Shown here: positions 17,954 to 26,191 of the stretch, piece by piece
How positions within the stretch are numbered: the first letter of the stretch is position 1
How the letters are laid out: the number at the start of each line of letters is the position of its first letter
Assembly: GCF_004959855.1 (NCBI RefSeq)
Contig: NZ_SPNT01000004.1
Span: 248,001-312,000 of the forward strand
From: Nitratireductor sp. XY-223
Lineage (GTDB): Bacteria > Pseudomonadota > Alphaproteobacteria > Rhizobiales > Rhizobiaceae
DNA length: 64,000 bases
Reading direction: 5' to 3'
Notes under the pieces: model-generated
What the model was told of the DNA's origin: nothing
Database searches by the model: none
What the model saw: the letters and a program-made list of their open reading frames with translations, nothing else
Translations under genes and position numbers: made by a program

Positions 17954-18661
17954 ATGGGAAACCCCGTCTTCCGGACCGAAAACCTGACGAAGATCTACGG
18001 CAGCGGCGACGTCGAGGTGCGGGCGCTGAACGGCGTCGACGTCACGCTTTACGAGGGCGAGATGGTCGTGCTGCTCGGCCCATCCGGCAGCGGCAAGTCG
18101 ACTTTTCTCAACATAGTCGGCGGGCTCGACACACCGACCAGCGGCACGGTGCATTTCCGGGACCGGGAACTCACCGCCTACAAGGAGCGGCAGCTGACGC
18201 GCTACCGGCGCGACCATGTCGGCTTCGTCTTCCAGTTCTACAACCTGATCCCCAGCCTGACGGCATGGGAGAACGTGGCGCTGGTCACCGAGGTGGCACG
18301 CGATCCGATGTCGCCGGACGAGGCGCTGGCGATGGTCGATCTCGGCGACAGGATGACGCATTTCCCGGCGCAGATGTCCGGCGGCGAGCAGCAGCGGGTC
18401 GCCATCGCCCGGGCGATCGCCAAGCGGCCGGAAGTGCTCCTTTGCGACGAGCCGACGGGCGCGCTCGATTCCAAGACCGGTATCCTGGTGCTGGAGGCGC
18501 TCGCCCGGATCAACGATGAACTGGGCACCACGACGGCCATCATCACCCACAACGCGGCGATCCAGGAAATCGCCCACCGGGTCATCTTCTTCATCGATGG
18601 CCGGATCTCGCAGATCAAGACCAACGCGGCGCGGATCCGCCCGGCGGAAGTGGTGTGGTAG
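17954..18661 (+). CDS. ABC transporter ATP-binding protein (LolD/MacB type)
   Basis: The protein has about 235 residues from the ATG at 17954 (AAAGG nine bases upstream); a start at 17921 is possible but its extra residues are unlike the family. Walker A is GPSGSGKS, the Q-loop is [11 protein letters not shown], the signature is [14 protein letters not shown], Walker B is [12 protein letters not shown], and the H-loop is IITHN. These are diagnostic of the LolD/MacB/DevA group that drives FtsX-like permeases. The permease starts three bases after its stop and an HlyD-type protein follows, so the three form one export operon. Confidence 0.93.
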   Translation: MGNPVFRTENLTKIYGSGDVEVRALNGVDVTLYEGEMVVLLGPSGSGKSTFLNIVGGLDTPTSGTVHFRDRELTAYKERQLTRYRRDHVGFVFQFYNLIPSLTAWENVALVTEVARDPMSPDEALAMVDLGDRMTHFPAQMSGGEQQRVAIARAIAKRPEVLLCDEPTGALDSKTGILVLEALARINDELGTTTAIITHNAAIQEIAHRVIFFIDGRISQIKTNAARIRPAEVVW

Positions 18662-18663
18662 CG

Positions 18664-21099
18664 ATGGCCGTTCTCGACCGGAAACTCTATCGCGATCTCG
18701 GCCGCCTGTGGGCACAGGCGCTGGCCATCGCGCTGGTGATGGCCTGCGGCGTCGCGACTCTGATCCTGTCGGTCGGCGCCTACCGGTCGCTGGAGGAAAC
18801 CCGCGCCGCCTTCTACGACCGCTACCGTTTCGGCACCGTCTTCGCCTCGGCGGTGCGCGCGCCGCGGCATCTTCAATCGCGGATCGAGAACATTTCCGGC
18901 GTCGCCTCTGCGGAGCTGCGCATCGTCCGGCCGGTGCTGATCGACGTCGTCGGCATGGCGGAACCGGCCTCGGGCAAGGTCGTCTCCATCCCCGAATTCC
19001 GCGAACCATCGGTGAACCGGCTTTACCTGCGCCACGGGCGGCTGCCGGAACCCGGCCGCAACAACGAGGTGGCGGTGATCGAGACCTTTGCGGATGCGCA
19101 CGGATTCCGGCCCGGCGACACGTTCGAAGCCATCATGAACGGCCGCAAGCGCGACCTGAAAATCGTCGGCACGGTTCTGTCGCCGGAATATGTCTATGCC
19201 ATCGGCCCCGGCGACATGGTGCCGGACCCGCGCCGCTACGGCGTGTTCTTCATGGCGCAGAAGGCGCTCGAGGGCCTCTTCGACATGGAGGGCGCGTTCA
19301 ACGATGTCAGCCTGGCGACGGTCAGGAACGCCGAGACGCTTGCTGTGATCGACACGCTGGACGAGATCCTCAATCCCTATGGCGGCACCGGCGCCTATGA
19401 CCGCGACGACCAGTTCTCGCACGCCTTTCTGGATTCCGAGCTGCAACAGCTGCAGGCGATGTCGTCGATCATCCCGCCGATCTTCCTCGTCATCGCCGCC
19501 TTCCTCGTCAACATGATCCTGTCGCGGCTGATCGCCCTCGAACGCGAGCAGATCGGGCTTCTAAAGGCGCTCGGATACGGAAACCTCGCCATCGGCAGCC
19601 ACTATGCCAAGCTCGTCGTCACCATCGCGCTTGTCGGCCTCGTGATCGGATCGGTCGCCGGGCTTTGGCTCGGCCGCGGCCTGACGCGGCTCTACGCGGA
19701 TTTCTTCTCCTTTCCGTTCCTGATCTTCCGCCAGAGCGTCGACCTTTATGTCCTGGCCGGCGCCGTCACCGTCGCAGCGGCCCTCGCCGGCGCGGCCAGG
19801 GCCATCTGGTCGACCGTATCGCTGGCGCCGGCCGTGGCGATGAGCCCGCCGGCGCCGACCGCCTACCGCAGTCTGTTCTTCGGCAGTCTTGAACGGCTCG
19901 GCCTGTTCTCGCAGCTCTCGGTCATGGCGTTCCGCCATCTCATCCGCTGGCCGGTGCGCTCGGCCCTGACGACGCTCGGCACCTCGATGTCCGTGGCGCT
20001 GCTCGTTACCTCGCTCTTTGCCTTCGATTCCATCGACTTCATGATCGATGCGATCTTCTTCCAGGCCGATCGCCAGGATGCGACGCTGACCTTCTCAGAG
20101 GATCTCGGTCCGGAGGCCATTTACGCCGTGTCGGCGCTTCCGGGCGTCCTAAAGGCCGAGCCGTTCCGGCAGACCGCGGTCAAGTTGCGCAACGGCCACC
20201 GCGAGCTGCGCATGTCGGTCATCGGCGTTCCAGAAGAAGCCGATCTGTCGCGCATCCTCGACCTCGACCTCAGCCCCATGCCGGCGCCAGCGGCGGGTCT
20301 GGTGCTTTCCGAGCGTGTCGCGGACAAGCTGCATCTCAAGCCGGGCGATTTCGTCGAGGTCGAACTCCTGGAGCGCGACAACCGGATCGTCGAGCTTGAA
20401 GTCGGCGCGCTGGCTCAGGGGCCGGTCGGCAGCCCCGACACGGGCGGTCCCGCGGTTCCCGGCGCTATCGCCGTAAGCGGCCTTGCGCAAAGCTATGTCG
20501 GGCTTACCGCCTATATGCGCGCCGAGGCGCTCGACCGGCTGATGCGCGACGGACGGCGCATATCGGGCGCGCGCATCCAGGTCGACGAGGCGGAACTGCC
20601 GGCACTTTACGGGGACATCAAGGCCACGCCGGCCATCGCCTCCATCGCGCTGCAGGGCGTGTCGCGGCTGCGCTTCCGCGAAACGGTCGAACGGAACATA
20701 ACGACCAGCACGACGGTCTACGTCGCGCTTGCCGTCATCATCACCTTTGGCGTGATCTACAATTCGGCGCGCATCCAGTTGTCGGAGCGGGCACGCGAGC
20801 TCGCCAGCCTGCGGGTCTTCGGCTTCACCAAGGCCGAGGTCTCCAGTGTGCTGATGACCGAACTCGCCGTGATCGTCCTGCTGGCGCAGCCGCTTGGCTG
20901 GCTTCTGGGCTACGGCCTGTCGTGGTCGGTCATACGCGGGTTCGAGAACGACCTCTTCCGCATTCCTCTGGTCGTCAGCCCGCAGACCTTCGCCGTCTCC
21001 AGCTTGGTGGTGCTCGCGGCGGCAATTGTTTCGGCCCTGATCGTGCGGCGGCGTATCGACCGGCTCGACCTCATCCGTGTGCTCAAAACAAGAGAGTGA
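18664..21099 (+). CDS. FtsX-like ABC permease (two-copy, DevC/MacB-related)
   Basis: The protein has 811 residues with two FtsX-type halves. One transmembrane helix is near 12-33, three are around 275-385, one is near 430-450, and three are at the C-terminus (about 680-800). The large extracytoplasmic loops (about 35-270 and 455-675) match MacB-like periplasmic domains. The C-terminal segment FGVIYNSARIQLSERARELASLR is typical of this family. Together with the ATPase upstream and the HlyD-like adaptor downstream it makes a tripartite exporter; the cargo is unknown. Confidence 0.92.
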   Translation: MAVLDRKLYRDLGRLWAQALAIALVMACGVATLILSVGAYRSLEETRAAFYDRYRFGTVFASAVRAPRHLQSRIENISGVASAELRIVRPVLIDVVGMAEPASGKVVSIPEFREPSVNRLYLRHGRLPEPGRNNEVAVIETFADAHGFRPGDTFEAIMNGRKRDLKIVGTVLSPEYVYAIGPGDMVPDPRRYGVFFMAQKALEGLFDMEGAFNDVSLATVRNAETLAVIDTLDEILNPYGGTGAYDRDDQFSHAFLDSELQQLQAMSSIIPPIFLVIAAFLVNMILSRLIALEREQIGLLKALGYGNLAIGSHYAKLVVTIALVGLVIGSVAGLWLGRGLTRLYADFFSFPFLIFRQSVDLYVLAGAVTVAAALAGAARAIWSTVSLAPAVAMSPPAPTAYRSLFFGSLERLGLFSQLSVMAFRHLIRWPVRSALTTLGTSMSVALLVTSLFAFDSIDFMIDAIFFQADRQDATLTFSEDLGPEAIYAVSALPGVLKAEPFRQTAVKLRNGHRELRMSVIGVPEEADLSRILDLDLSPMPAPAAGLVLSERVADKLHLKPGDFVEVELLERDNRIVELEVGALAQGPVGSPDTGGPAVPGAIAVSGLAQSYVGLTAYMRAEALDRLMRDGRRISGARIQVDEAELPALYGDIKATPAIASIALQGVSRLRFRETVERNITTSTTVYVALAVIITFGVIYNSARIQLSERARELASLRVFGFTKAEVSSVLMTELAVIVLLAQPLGWLLGYGLSWSVIRGFENDLFRIPLVVSPQTFAVSSLVVLAAAIVSALIVRRRIDRLDLIRVLKTRE

Positions 21100-21103
21100 A
21101 CCC

Positions 21104-22312
21104 ATGCGCGTCTGGATAAAACGGATCGGACTCATCGCCGTCGCGGCGGTCATCGGCGGCGGCTTCTACCTTGCCCTGCGCGAGCGGCCAATCGCCGTCG
21201 ACACGGCCATTGTCTCCATGGGCGAACTGCAGGTGACCATCGACGAGGAAGGGGTCACGCGCGTCAAGGACGTCTACGCCGTTTCCTCGCCGATTGCCGG
21301 ATATCTCGCCCGCACCACGCTCGACGAGGGCGAAGCCGTGAACGCCAACGAGACGGTGATCGCCTCCATCCACCCGCTCGATCCGCCGTTCCTCGACGAG
21401 CGCGCCCGGGCGGAACTGCGGGCAGCCGCGGAGGCAGCACGCTCCGCCGTGTCGCTCGCCGAGGTGGAGCTTCGGCGAGCGCAGACGGCACTGGACCTCG
21501 CGCAGTCGAACTACGAGCGGGCCGAGAAACTGGCCCAGTCGCGAACCATCTCGATCAGCCAGCTCGAGCAGTCCTACAGCGAGCTGGAGCTGAAGAAGGC
21601 ACAGATTTCCAGCGCCGAGGCAACGATCAAGCTGCGCAAGGCGGAGCTGGCAAGCGCCGAGGCACGCCTGCAGCAGCCGGGCGGCCAGCGCACGGCGAAC
21701 CCGGCCAGCGATTGCTGCGTCAGCATTACCGCGCCCATCGACGGGGTCGTGCTCAAGGTGCTGGCGCGCAGCGAACAGGCGGTGTCACCCGGCACGCGCA
21801 TCGCTGAAATCGGCGATCCGCGCAACCTCGAGATCGTGGTCGACCTGCTGTCCAGCGACGCGGCCCGGATCCGGCCGGGCGCGTCGGTGGTAATCACGGA
21901 CTGGGGCGGCGACGCCGATATCACCGGAACCGTGCGCACGGTCGAGCCCGCCGCCTTCACCAAGGTCTCGTCGCTGGGCATCGAGGAACAGCGGGTCAAC
22001 GTGGTGATCGATCCGGCCATGGTCCCGGACAATCTCGGCCACGGCTACCGGGTGCTGGCGCGGCTCGGCATATGGCATGAGGACGATGTGCTGCAGGTCC
22101 CCATCGCCGCTCTCTTCAGGACCGGCGGACGCTGGTCCGTCTTCATCGTCGCGGGCGGCAAGGCAAGCCTAAGGGAAATCGATATCGGCCAGATGAACAG
22201 CGCCCATGCGCAAGTGCTCGACGGTCTTCAGGCCGACGACATCGTGATCCTCTATCCGAGCGACCTGCTGGAACACGGCAGCCTGGTGGAAGCACGGCCG
22301 AATACGCGTTGA
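21104..22312 (+). CDS. HlyD-family periplasmic adaptor
   Basis: The protein has about 402 residues from the ATG at 21104, four bases after the permease stop. It has one N-terminal transmembrane helix (about 8-25), a split lipoyl/barrel-sandwich domain (AVSSPIAGYLARTTLDEGEAV near 55-75 and ITAPIDGVVLKVLARSEQAV near 215-235), a long alpha-helical hairpin rich in Ala, Glu and Arg (about 95-200), and a C-terminal beta-barrel. This is the membrane-fusion subunit of the ABC exporter encoded upstream. An outer-membrane partner is not in the window. Confidence 0.92.
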   Translation: MRVWIKRIGLIAVAAVIGGGFYLALRERPIAVDTAIVSMGELQVTIDEEGVTRVKDVYAVSSPIAGYLARTTLDEGEAVNANETVIASIHPLDPPFLDERARAELRAAAEAARSAVSLAEVELRRAQTALDLAQSNYERAEKLAQSRTISISQLEQSYSELELKKAQISSAEATIKLRKAELASAEARLQQPGGQRTANPASDCCVSITAPIDGVVLKVLARSEQAVSPGTRIAEIGDPRNLEIVVDLLSSDAARIRPGASVVITDWGGDADITGTVRTVEPAAFTKVSSLGIEEQRVNVVIDPAMVPDNLGHGYRVLARLGIWHEDDVLQVPIAALFRTGGRWSVFIVAGGKASLREIDIGQMNSAHAQVLDGLQADDIVILYPSDLLEHGSLVEARPNTR

Positions 22313-22319
22313 CCGGTCG

Positions 22320-23111
22320 CTAGCGCGACGCCCTTGGACCGTATGCAAGGCGATAGGCAAGGGCCACACCGCCGGCGCCGCCGATGATATTGCCGATCGT
22401 GACAAAGGCGAGATTGTGCGCGAAATCGGCGGCGGAAACGGTCGCACCTGAAAAAATACCTTGCGGAATCAGGTACATGTTGGCGATCGAATGTTCGAAT
22501 CCGAGCAGGACGAATGTTGCGATCGGCCAGATGATCGCCAGGATCTTGCCGGTCACGGTCCTTGCGGCCAGCGACAGCCAGACCGCAAGGCAGACGAGCA
22601 CGTTGCAGAGAATCCCGCGCATCAACGCCTCGACCGGTCCGAGCGCCGCCTTCGCCTCGGCAATGTTGGATGCCGTGGTGCCGAGGGGTCCGTCCAGGAT
22701 GCCGCTCAACGCCACGGCGGCGGCAACACCGACTGCGCCGATGAAGTTGCCGGCATAGACAACCATCCAGTTCTGAAGAAGTTCCGCCGGCGCCACCAAC
22801 CGGTCAACGGCGGCCATGACGATGAGCGCGTTGCCGGTGAACAATTCCGCGCCGCCGACGACAACGAGGATCAATCCGAGGGAGAAGACCACGCCGCCCA
22901 GAAACCGCGACGGGCCGAAACCGGGGTCGGTTCCGGTCATGACCATGGAATACGCCACCGCTCCGAGCGCGATGAAGGCGCCGGCGAGCACGGCGAGCGT
23001 GAACATGTTGACCAGCGGCAGATGGACCTTGGCGACGCCCGCCACCCGAACGAGATTGGCGATCTCCGAAGGTTTATAGGCGTCGATGCCAGTGGGATGG
23101 ATCTCGGACAT
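22320..23111 (-). CDS. formate/nitrite (FNT) family channel
   Basis: The protein has 263 residues with six hydrophobic helices and FNT landmarks: the GAELFTGN segment and LGFEHSIANMYLIP in the second half. FNT proteins are pentameric channels for small monovalent anions such as formate, nitrite or hydrosulfide; the substrate cannot be fixed from sequence alone. A strong GAGGAGG ribosome site precedes the ATG. Upstream lies a FixK-type box with a -10 element (TTTAAT) at the class II distance, which fits an oxygen-limited role. Confidence 0.92.
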   Translation of the reverse strand: MSEIHPTGIDAYKPSEIANLVRVAGVAKVHLPLVNMFTLAVLAGAFIALGAVAYSMVMTGTDPGFGPSRFLGGVVFSLGLILVVVGGAELFTGNALIVMAAVDRLVAPAELLQNWMVVYAGNFIGAVGVAAAVALSGILDGPLGTTASNIAEAKAALGPVEALMRGILCNVLVCLAVWLSLAARTVTGKILAIIWPIATFVLLGFEHSIANMYLIPQGIFSGATVSAADFAHNLAFVTIGNIIGGAGGVALAYRLAYGPRASR

Positions 23112-23145
23112 TGGCTTTCCTCCTCAAAAACAGGATCGCCGGTGC

Positions 23146-23187
23146 ATTAAATTTCAGTTCCAAGGCCTCCGAATTGATCTGCCGCAA
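23146..23187 (-). promoter_or_regulatory. FixK-type class II promoter of the FNT gene
   Basis: The box TTGATCTGCCGCAA at 23174-23187 fits the FixK2 form TTG(A/C)-N6-(T/G)CAA. On the minus strand a -10 element TTTAAT sits at 23146-23151, exactly 22 bp from the box. That places the box centre at about -41.5 and the start of the mRNA near 23139. On the plus strand TAAAAT at 23211-23216 lies 23 bp away, so the same box may also serve the small secreted gene at 23244. Confidence 0.5.
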
Positions 23188-23243
23188 TGCTCCCGGCGAT
23201 CAGCAAAGCCTAAAATCGGAACAACGATACAGAGGAGGTTCCC

Positions 23244-23543
23244 ATGTCCGTTGTTGCGAAGACGGCTCTTTGTTCAGCAGTTCTTGCGATGTGTGCATTT
23301 TCGACCTCAACAGCACTTTCGCAATCCTCCGATCCCGCCTGGCTGGACGATCTCGGGTTGCAACTCCAGTCGGAGAAGGAATGCGCCGTGAACTATTTCC
23401 TCAACATGCGCGAGGGCCAGATCGGCACCAGCCGGTATTACGAGGCGCGGGTGCAATGCGTCGACGGGCGCCTGTTCGATGCGTCGCGCACCGAACCGGA
23501 GGAAAAATTCACGATCCGGCCGTGCGGCGTGGCGGTCTGCTAA
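23244..23543 (+). CDS. small secreted Cys-containing protein
   Basis: The protein has 99 residues. It has a signal peptide (MSVVAKTALCSAVLAMCAFSTSTALS, cut near 26) and a mature part of about 70 residues with four Cys (KECAV, VQCVDG, RPCGVAVC). The ribosome site AGAGGAGG is strong. I do not recognise the family. It is divergent from the FNT gene, and both may share one FixK-type box; envelope function under low oxygen is a guess from that context. Confidence 0.75.
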   Translation: MSVVAKTALCSAVLAMCAFSTSTALSQSSDPAWLDDLGLQLQSEKECAVNYFLNMREGQIGTSRYYEARVQCVDGRLFDASRTEPEEKFTIRPCGVAVC

Positions 23544-23579
23544 GCCGGCTATGACCGCCGCACCGCCCGAATGCCTGGA

Positions 23580-24410
23580 TCAGTGCGCCATGAGAACGGC
23601 GTGCCTTGTCCTGGCCAGCAGATCCCTGGTGGTGCCGCCGAGCAGCCACTCGCGCAGCCGCGAGTGACCGTAGGCGCCCATGACGATGATGTCGGCGTCC
23701 TTGTCGCTGGCATGGGCAAGAAGCAAGTCCGCGACCTCCGATGCCGAACCTTCCACGCGGTCGACGCTGACCTCCTTGTCGTGTCGCGCGAGGAACAGGG
23801 ACATTTCGTCCTCCAGGCCACCTTGCGAGGCAGCTTCGACCTCCCCGACGGTCACAAGGTGCACGTTGTTCGTGCCTTCAAGCAACATCAGGCTTTGGTG
23901 TATGGCAGCGGCGGCTTCCGGCTCGCCGTTCCAAGCCATCAGGGCGCGGCTCGGCCCTGCCAGGGGCTCGTCGCCCTCGCCCAGCACCAGAACCGGCCGG
24001 TCGGCCTCGAACAGCACACCGTTGAACGCGTCCGTCAAAAGCGCCTGCCGCGGGATGCTCCCATGGGGAAACACGGTCAGATCGGCGCACAGCGCATGCC
24101 GGGACATGGTGCGGCCGACAATGCCGCGGTCGACGGATTCGACCAGAACGGACGCCGACAGGTTGGCATCCTCGATCAGCGCCTGAACCGTGTTGGCGCG
24201 TTGCTGTGCCTTTTCCATGACGCGATTGTGCTCGTCCGACAGATAGGCGGCCGGGATGCCGGGATAGGTCGCAGTCGGTATCGTGTCGAGTACTCCGAAC
24301 ACGACAAGGTTGAGATGGGCGCCCAACTTCTCAGCCAGAGCCATGACCGGTTTCAGATTGTCCGTCTGATCGTCCGTCGAGTGTATTGCGAGCAGCGTGG
24401 TGATCGACAT
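23580..24410 (-). CDS. tandem universal stress protein (UspA family)
   Basis: The protein has 276 residues from the ATG at 24410, which has GAGGAGA upstream; a longer frame to 24461 lacks a ribosome site. Two Usp domains run in tandem. The C-terminal one keeps the nucleotide-binding pattern DIIVMGAYGHSRLREWLLGG with G-x2-G-x9-G spacing; in the N-terminal one the pattern is degenerate (LTVFPHGSIPRQALLTDAF). Such tandem Usp proteins are often induced by low oxygen in proteobacteria. Here a FixK/FNR-type box with correctly spaced -10 lies upstream. Confidence 0.92.
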   Translation of the reverse strand: MSITTLLAIHSTDDQTDNLKPVMALAEKLGAHLNLVVFGVLDTIPTATYPGIPAAYLSDEHNRVMEKAQQRANTVQALIEDANLSASVLVESVDRGIVGRTMSRHALCADLTVFPHGSIPRQALLTDAFNGVLFEADRPVLVLGEGDEPLAGPSRALMAWNGEPEAAAAIHQSLMLLEGTNNVHLVTVGEVEAASQGGLEDEMSLFLARHDKEVSVDRVEGSASEVADLLLAHASDKDADIIVMGAYGHSRLREWLLGGTTRDLLARTRHAVLMAH

Positions 24411-24459
24411 TGGTCTCTCCTCGATAACTTGGGTTCGGATTTCGATTGCCCTTTTCCGC

Positions 24460-24501
24460 ATTCTACGATGGTCGGGCGTTGTCCAGGTTGCGCTAGATCA
24501 A
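24460..24501 (-). promoter_or_regulatory. FixK/FNR class II promoter of the usp gene
   Basis: The box TTGCGCTAGATCAA at 24488-24501 fits TTG(A/C)-N6-(T/G)CAA. On the minus strand the -10 hexamer TAGAAT is at 24460-24465. The gap is 22 bp, so the box centre falls at -41.5 from a predicted start near 24453. This is the standard geometry of FNR/FixK-activated class II promoters. Confidence 0.6.
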
Positions 24502-24613
24502 CGGGAGTCTGGACGCCGTTTGGCCGCAGCAGGATCGGGTTGGCCTCGACTAGGCGGATGGGTTACCCTTGTGGCCGGGTACAGCAAAAATGGCGTGATA
24601 CCAGGGATTTGAC

Positions 24614-26179
24614 ATGTTCGAGACCGCGGAATTGGGCCGAACGATTCGCAAAGCCGAATTCAAGCGGCTGGCCCCCATCCTGCGGCAGGAACTTCTCGAA
24701 CTTCAGGACACGCTGCACAAGAACAAGCGGTTTCCCGTCATCCTCGTTTTTGCCGGCGTGGACGGCGGCGGAAAAGGCGAGACTGTCAGCCTGCTCAATG
24801 CCTGGATGGACCCGCGCTGGCTTATCACGCGTGCCTATGACGATGACGGCGACGGCGACTGGAACCGGCCGGAGTTCTGGAAATACTGGCGCGACCTGCC
24901 GCCGCGCGGACGCATCGGGATGTTCCTGAGCGCCTGGTACTCACGTCCGATGCTGGACCGGGTCTACGAAAAAACCGACGACGCGACCTTCGCCAATCAG
25001 CTGGAGCGGATCGTCGGCTTCGAAAGGGCCCTCGCCCGAGACGGCGCATTGATCCTCAAGTTCTGGATGCATCTGAGCCGCGACGCCCAGGAACACCGGC
25101 TTACAAACCTTGAGAACGACCCGCTGACCGCAGCCAGGGTGACGAAGCGCGACTGGGAGCACTGGCGCATCTACGACAGGTTCATCGAAGCGGCCGAGCA
25201 ACTGGTCTCGCGGACGAATCGCGGCATCGCGCCCTGGACAGTGGTCGAGGGAACCGATCCGAACTATCGCGCGGTCACGGTTTCGACCCTGTTGCGCGAC
25301 GCGGTCGCGCGGAGACTTGAGGAGGAGCCGAGCGGAAACAACCAGGGCGCTCCGGCTGCCAAGAAGAAGTCCAAGGGCACAAAGAACAAGCATCGACAGG
25401 CGGCGGCCTCGGCCGCCGCGAGCAAGGCGACCGCCTACGAGGCCGCCAGGTCGATCACGGTCCTGAGCGGACTTGACATGTCCCAACGACTTGAGAAGGA
25501 GCGCTACAAGGAGCGGCTGATCGACCTGCAGGCGCGGCTGCACCGCCTTCACCTGGCAGCCAAGTCGCGGAATGTCGCCAGCGTGTTGCTGTTCGAGGGA
25601 CCGGATGCCGCTGGAAAAGGCGGCGCGATCCGGCGCATCAACGAGGCGCTCGACGCACGCAACTACCAGGTTCACGGCTTTTCCGCGCCGACGGAGGAAG
25701 AACGGGCGCGGCACTATCTGTGGCGGTTCTGGCGCCGCATTCCCAGGGCGGGCCATGTCACGATCTTCGACCGCTCCTGGTACGGACGCGTGCTGGTCGA
25801 GCGCGTCGAGGGCTTCGCCAGCGAGGACGAATGGCGGCGCGCCTATGCCGAAATCAACGATTTCGAGGAACAGCTCAACGAAAACAACACGGTACTCGTC
25901 AAATACTGGATACACATTACCGAGGACGAGCAGCTCGCGCGGTTCAAGCTGAGGGAAAAGACGCCCTACAAGCGCTGGAAGCTGACGGATGAGGATTGGC
26001 GCAACCGGGACCGCTGGGACGACTACGAGGAGGCCGTGAACGACATGGTCCAGTACACGAGCACCTCGGCGGCGCCGTGGACCCTCGTGGAGGGCAATGA
26101 CAAGCGCTTTGCCCGGATCAGGGTGCTTGAAACCTATTGCCTGCGGCTTGAAAAGGCGTTGGGGGAGCCTGCGGAGTGA
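24614..26179 (+). CDS. pap: polyphosphate:AMP phosphotransferase, two-domain PPK2
   Basis: This PPK2-family enzyme transfers phosphate from polyphosphate to a nucleotide. Two-domain forms act on AMP to make ADP. The 521 residues contain two PPK2 domains (about 10-235 and 285-515). Walker A motifs are GVDGGGKG at 48-55 and GPDAAGKG at 329-336. Lid-type motifs such as FDRSWYGRVLVERVEGF are complete in the second domain only; the first has FLSAWYSRPMLDRVY. A Lys/Ala-rich linker joins them (about 245-275). This pattern, a weaker N-terminal and complete C-terminal domain, is normal for the family. It lies next to a Usp gene, which fits energy stress. Confidence 0.93.
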   Translation: MFETAELGRTIRKAEFKRLAPILRQELLELQDTLHKNKRFPVILVFAGVDGGGKGETVSLLNAWMDPRWLITRAYDDDGDGDWNRPEFWKYWRDLPPRGRIGMFLSAWYSRPMLDRVYEKTDDATFANQLERIVGFERALARDGALILKFWMHLSRDAQEHRLTNLENDPLTAARVTKRDWEHWRIYDRFIEAAEQLVSRTNRGIAPWTVVEGTDPNYRAVTVSTLLRDAVARRLEEEPSGNNQGAPAAKKKSKGTKNKHRQAAASAAASKATAYEAARSITVLSGLDMSQRLEKERYKERLIDLQARLHRLHLAAKSRNVASVLLFEGPDAAGKGGAIRRINEALDARNYQVHGFSAPTEEERARHYLWRFWRRIPRAGHVTIFDRSWYGRVLVERVEGFASEDEWRRAYAEINDFEEQLNENNTVLVKYWIHITEDEQLARFKLREKTPYKRWKLTDEDWRNRDRWDDYEEAVNDMVQYTSTSAAPWTLVEGNDKRFARIRVLETYCLRLEKALGEPAE

Positions 26180-26191
26180 CGGGGCTGAGCC

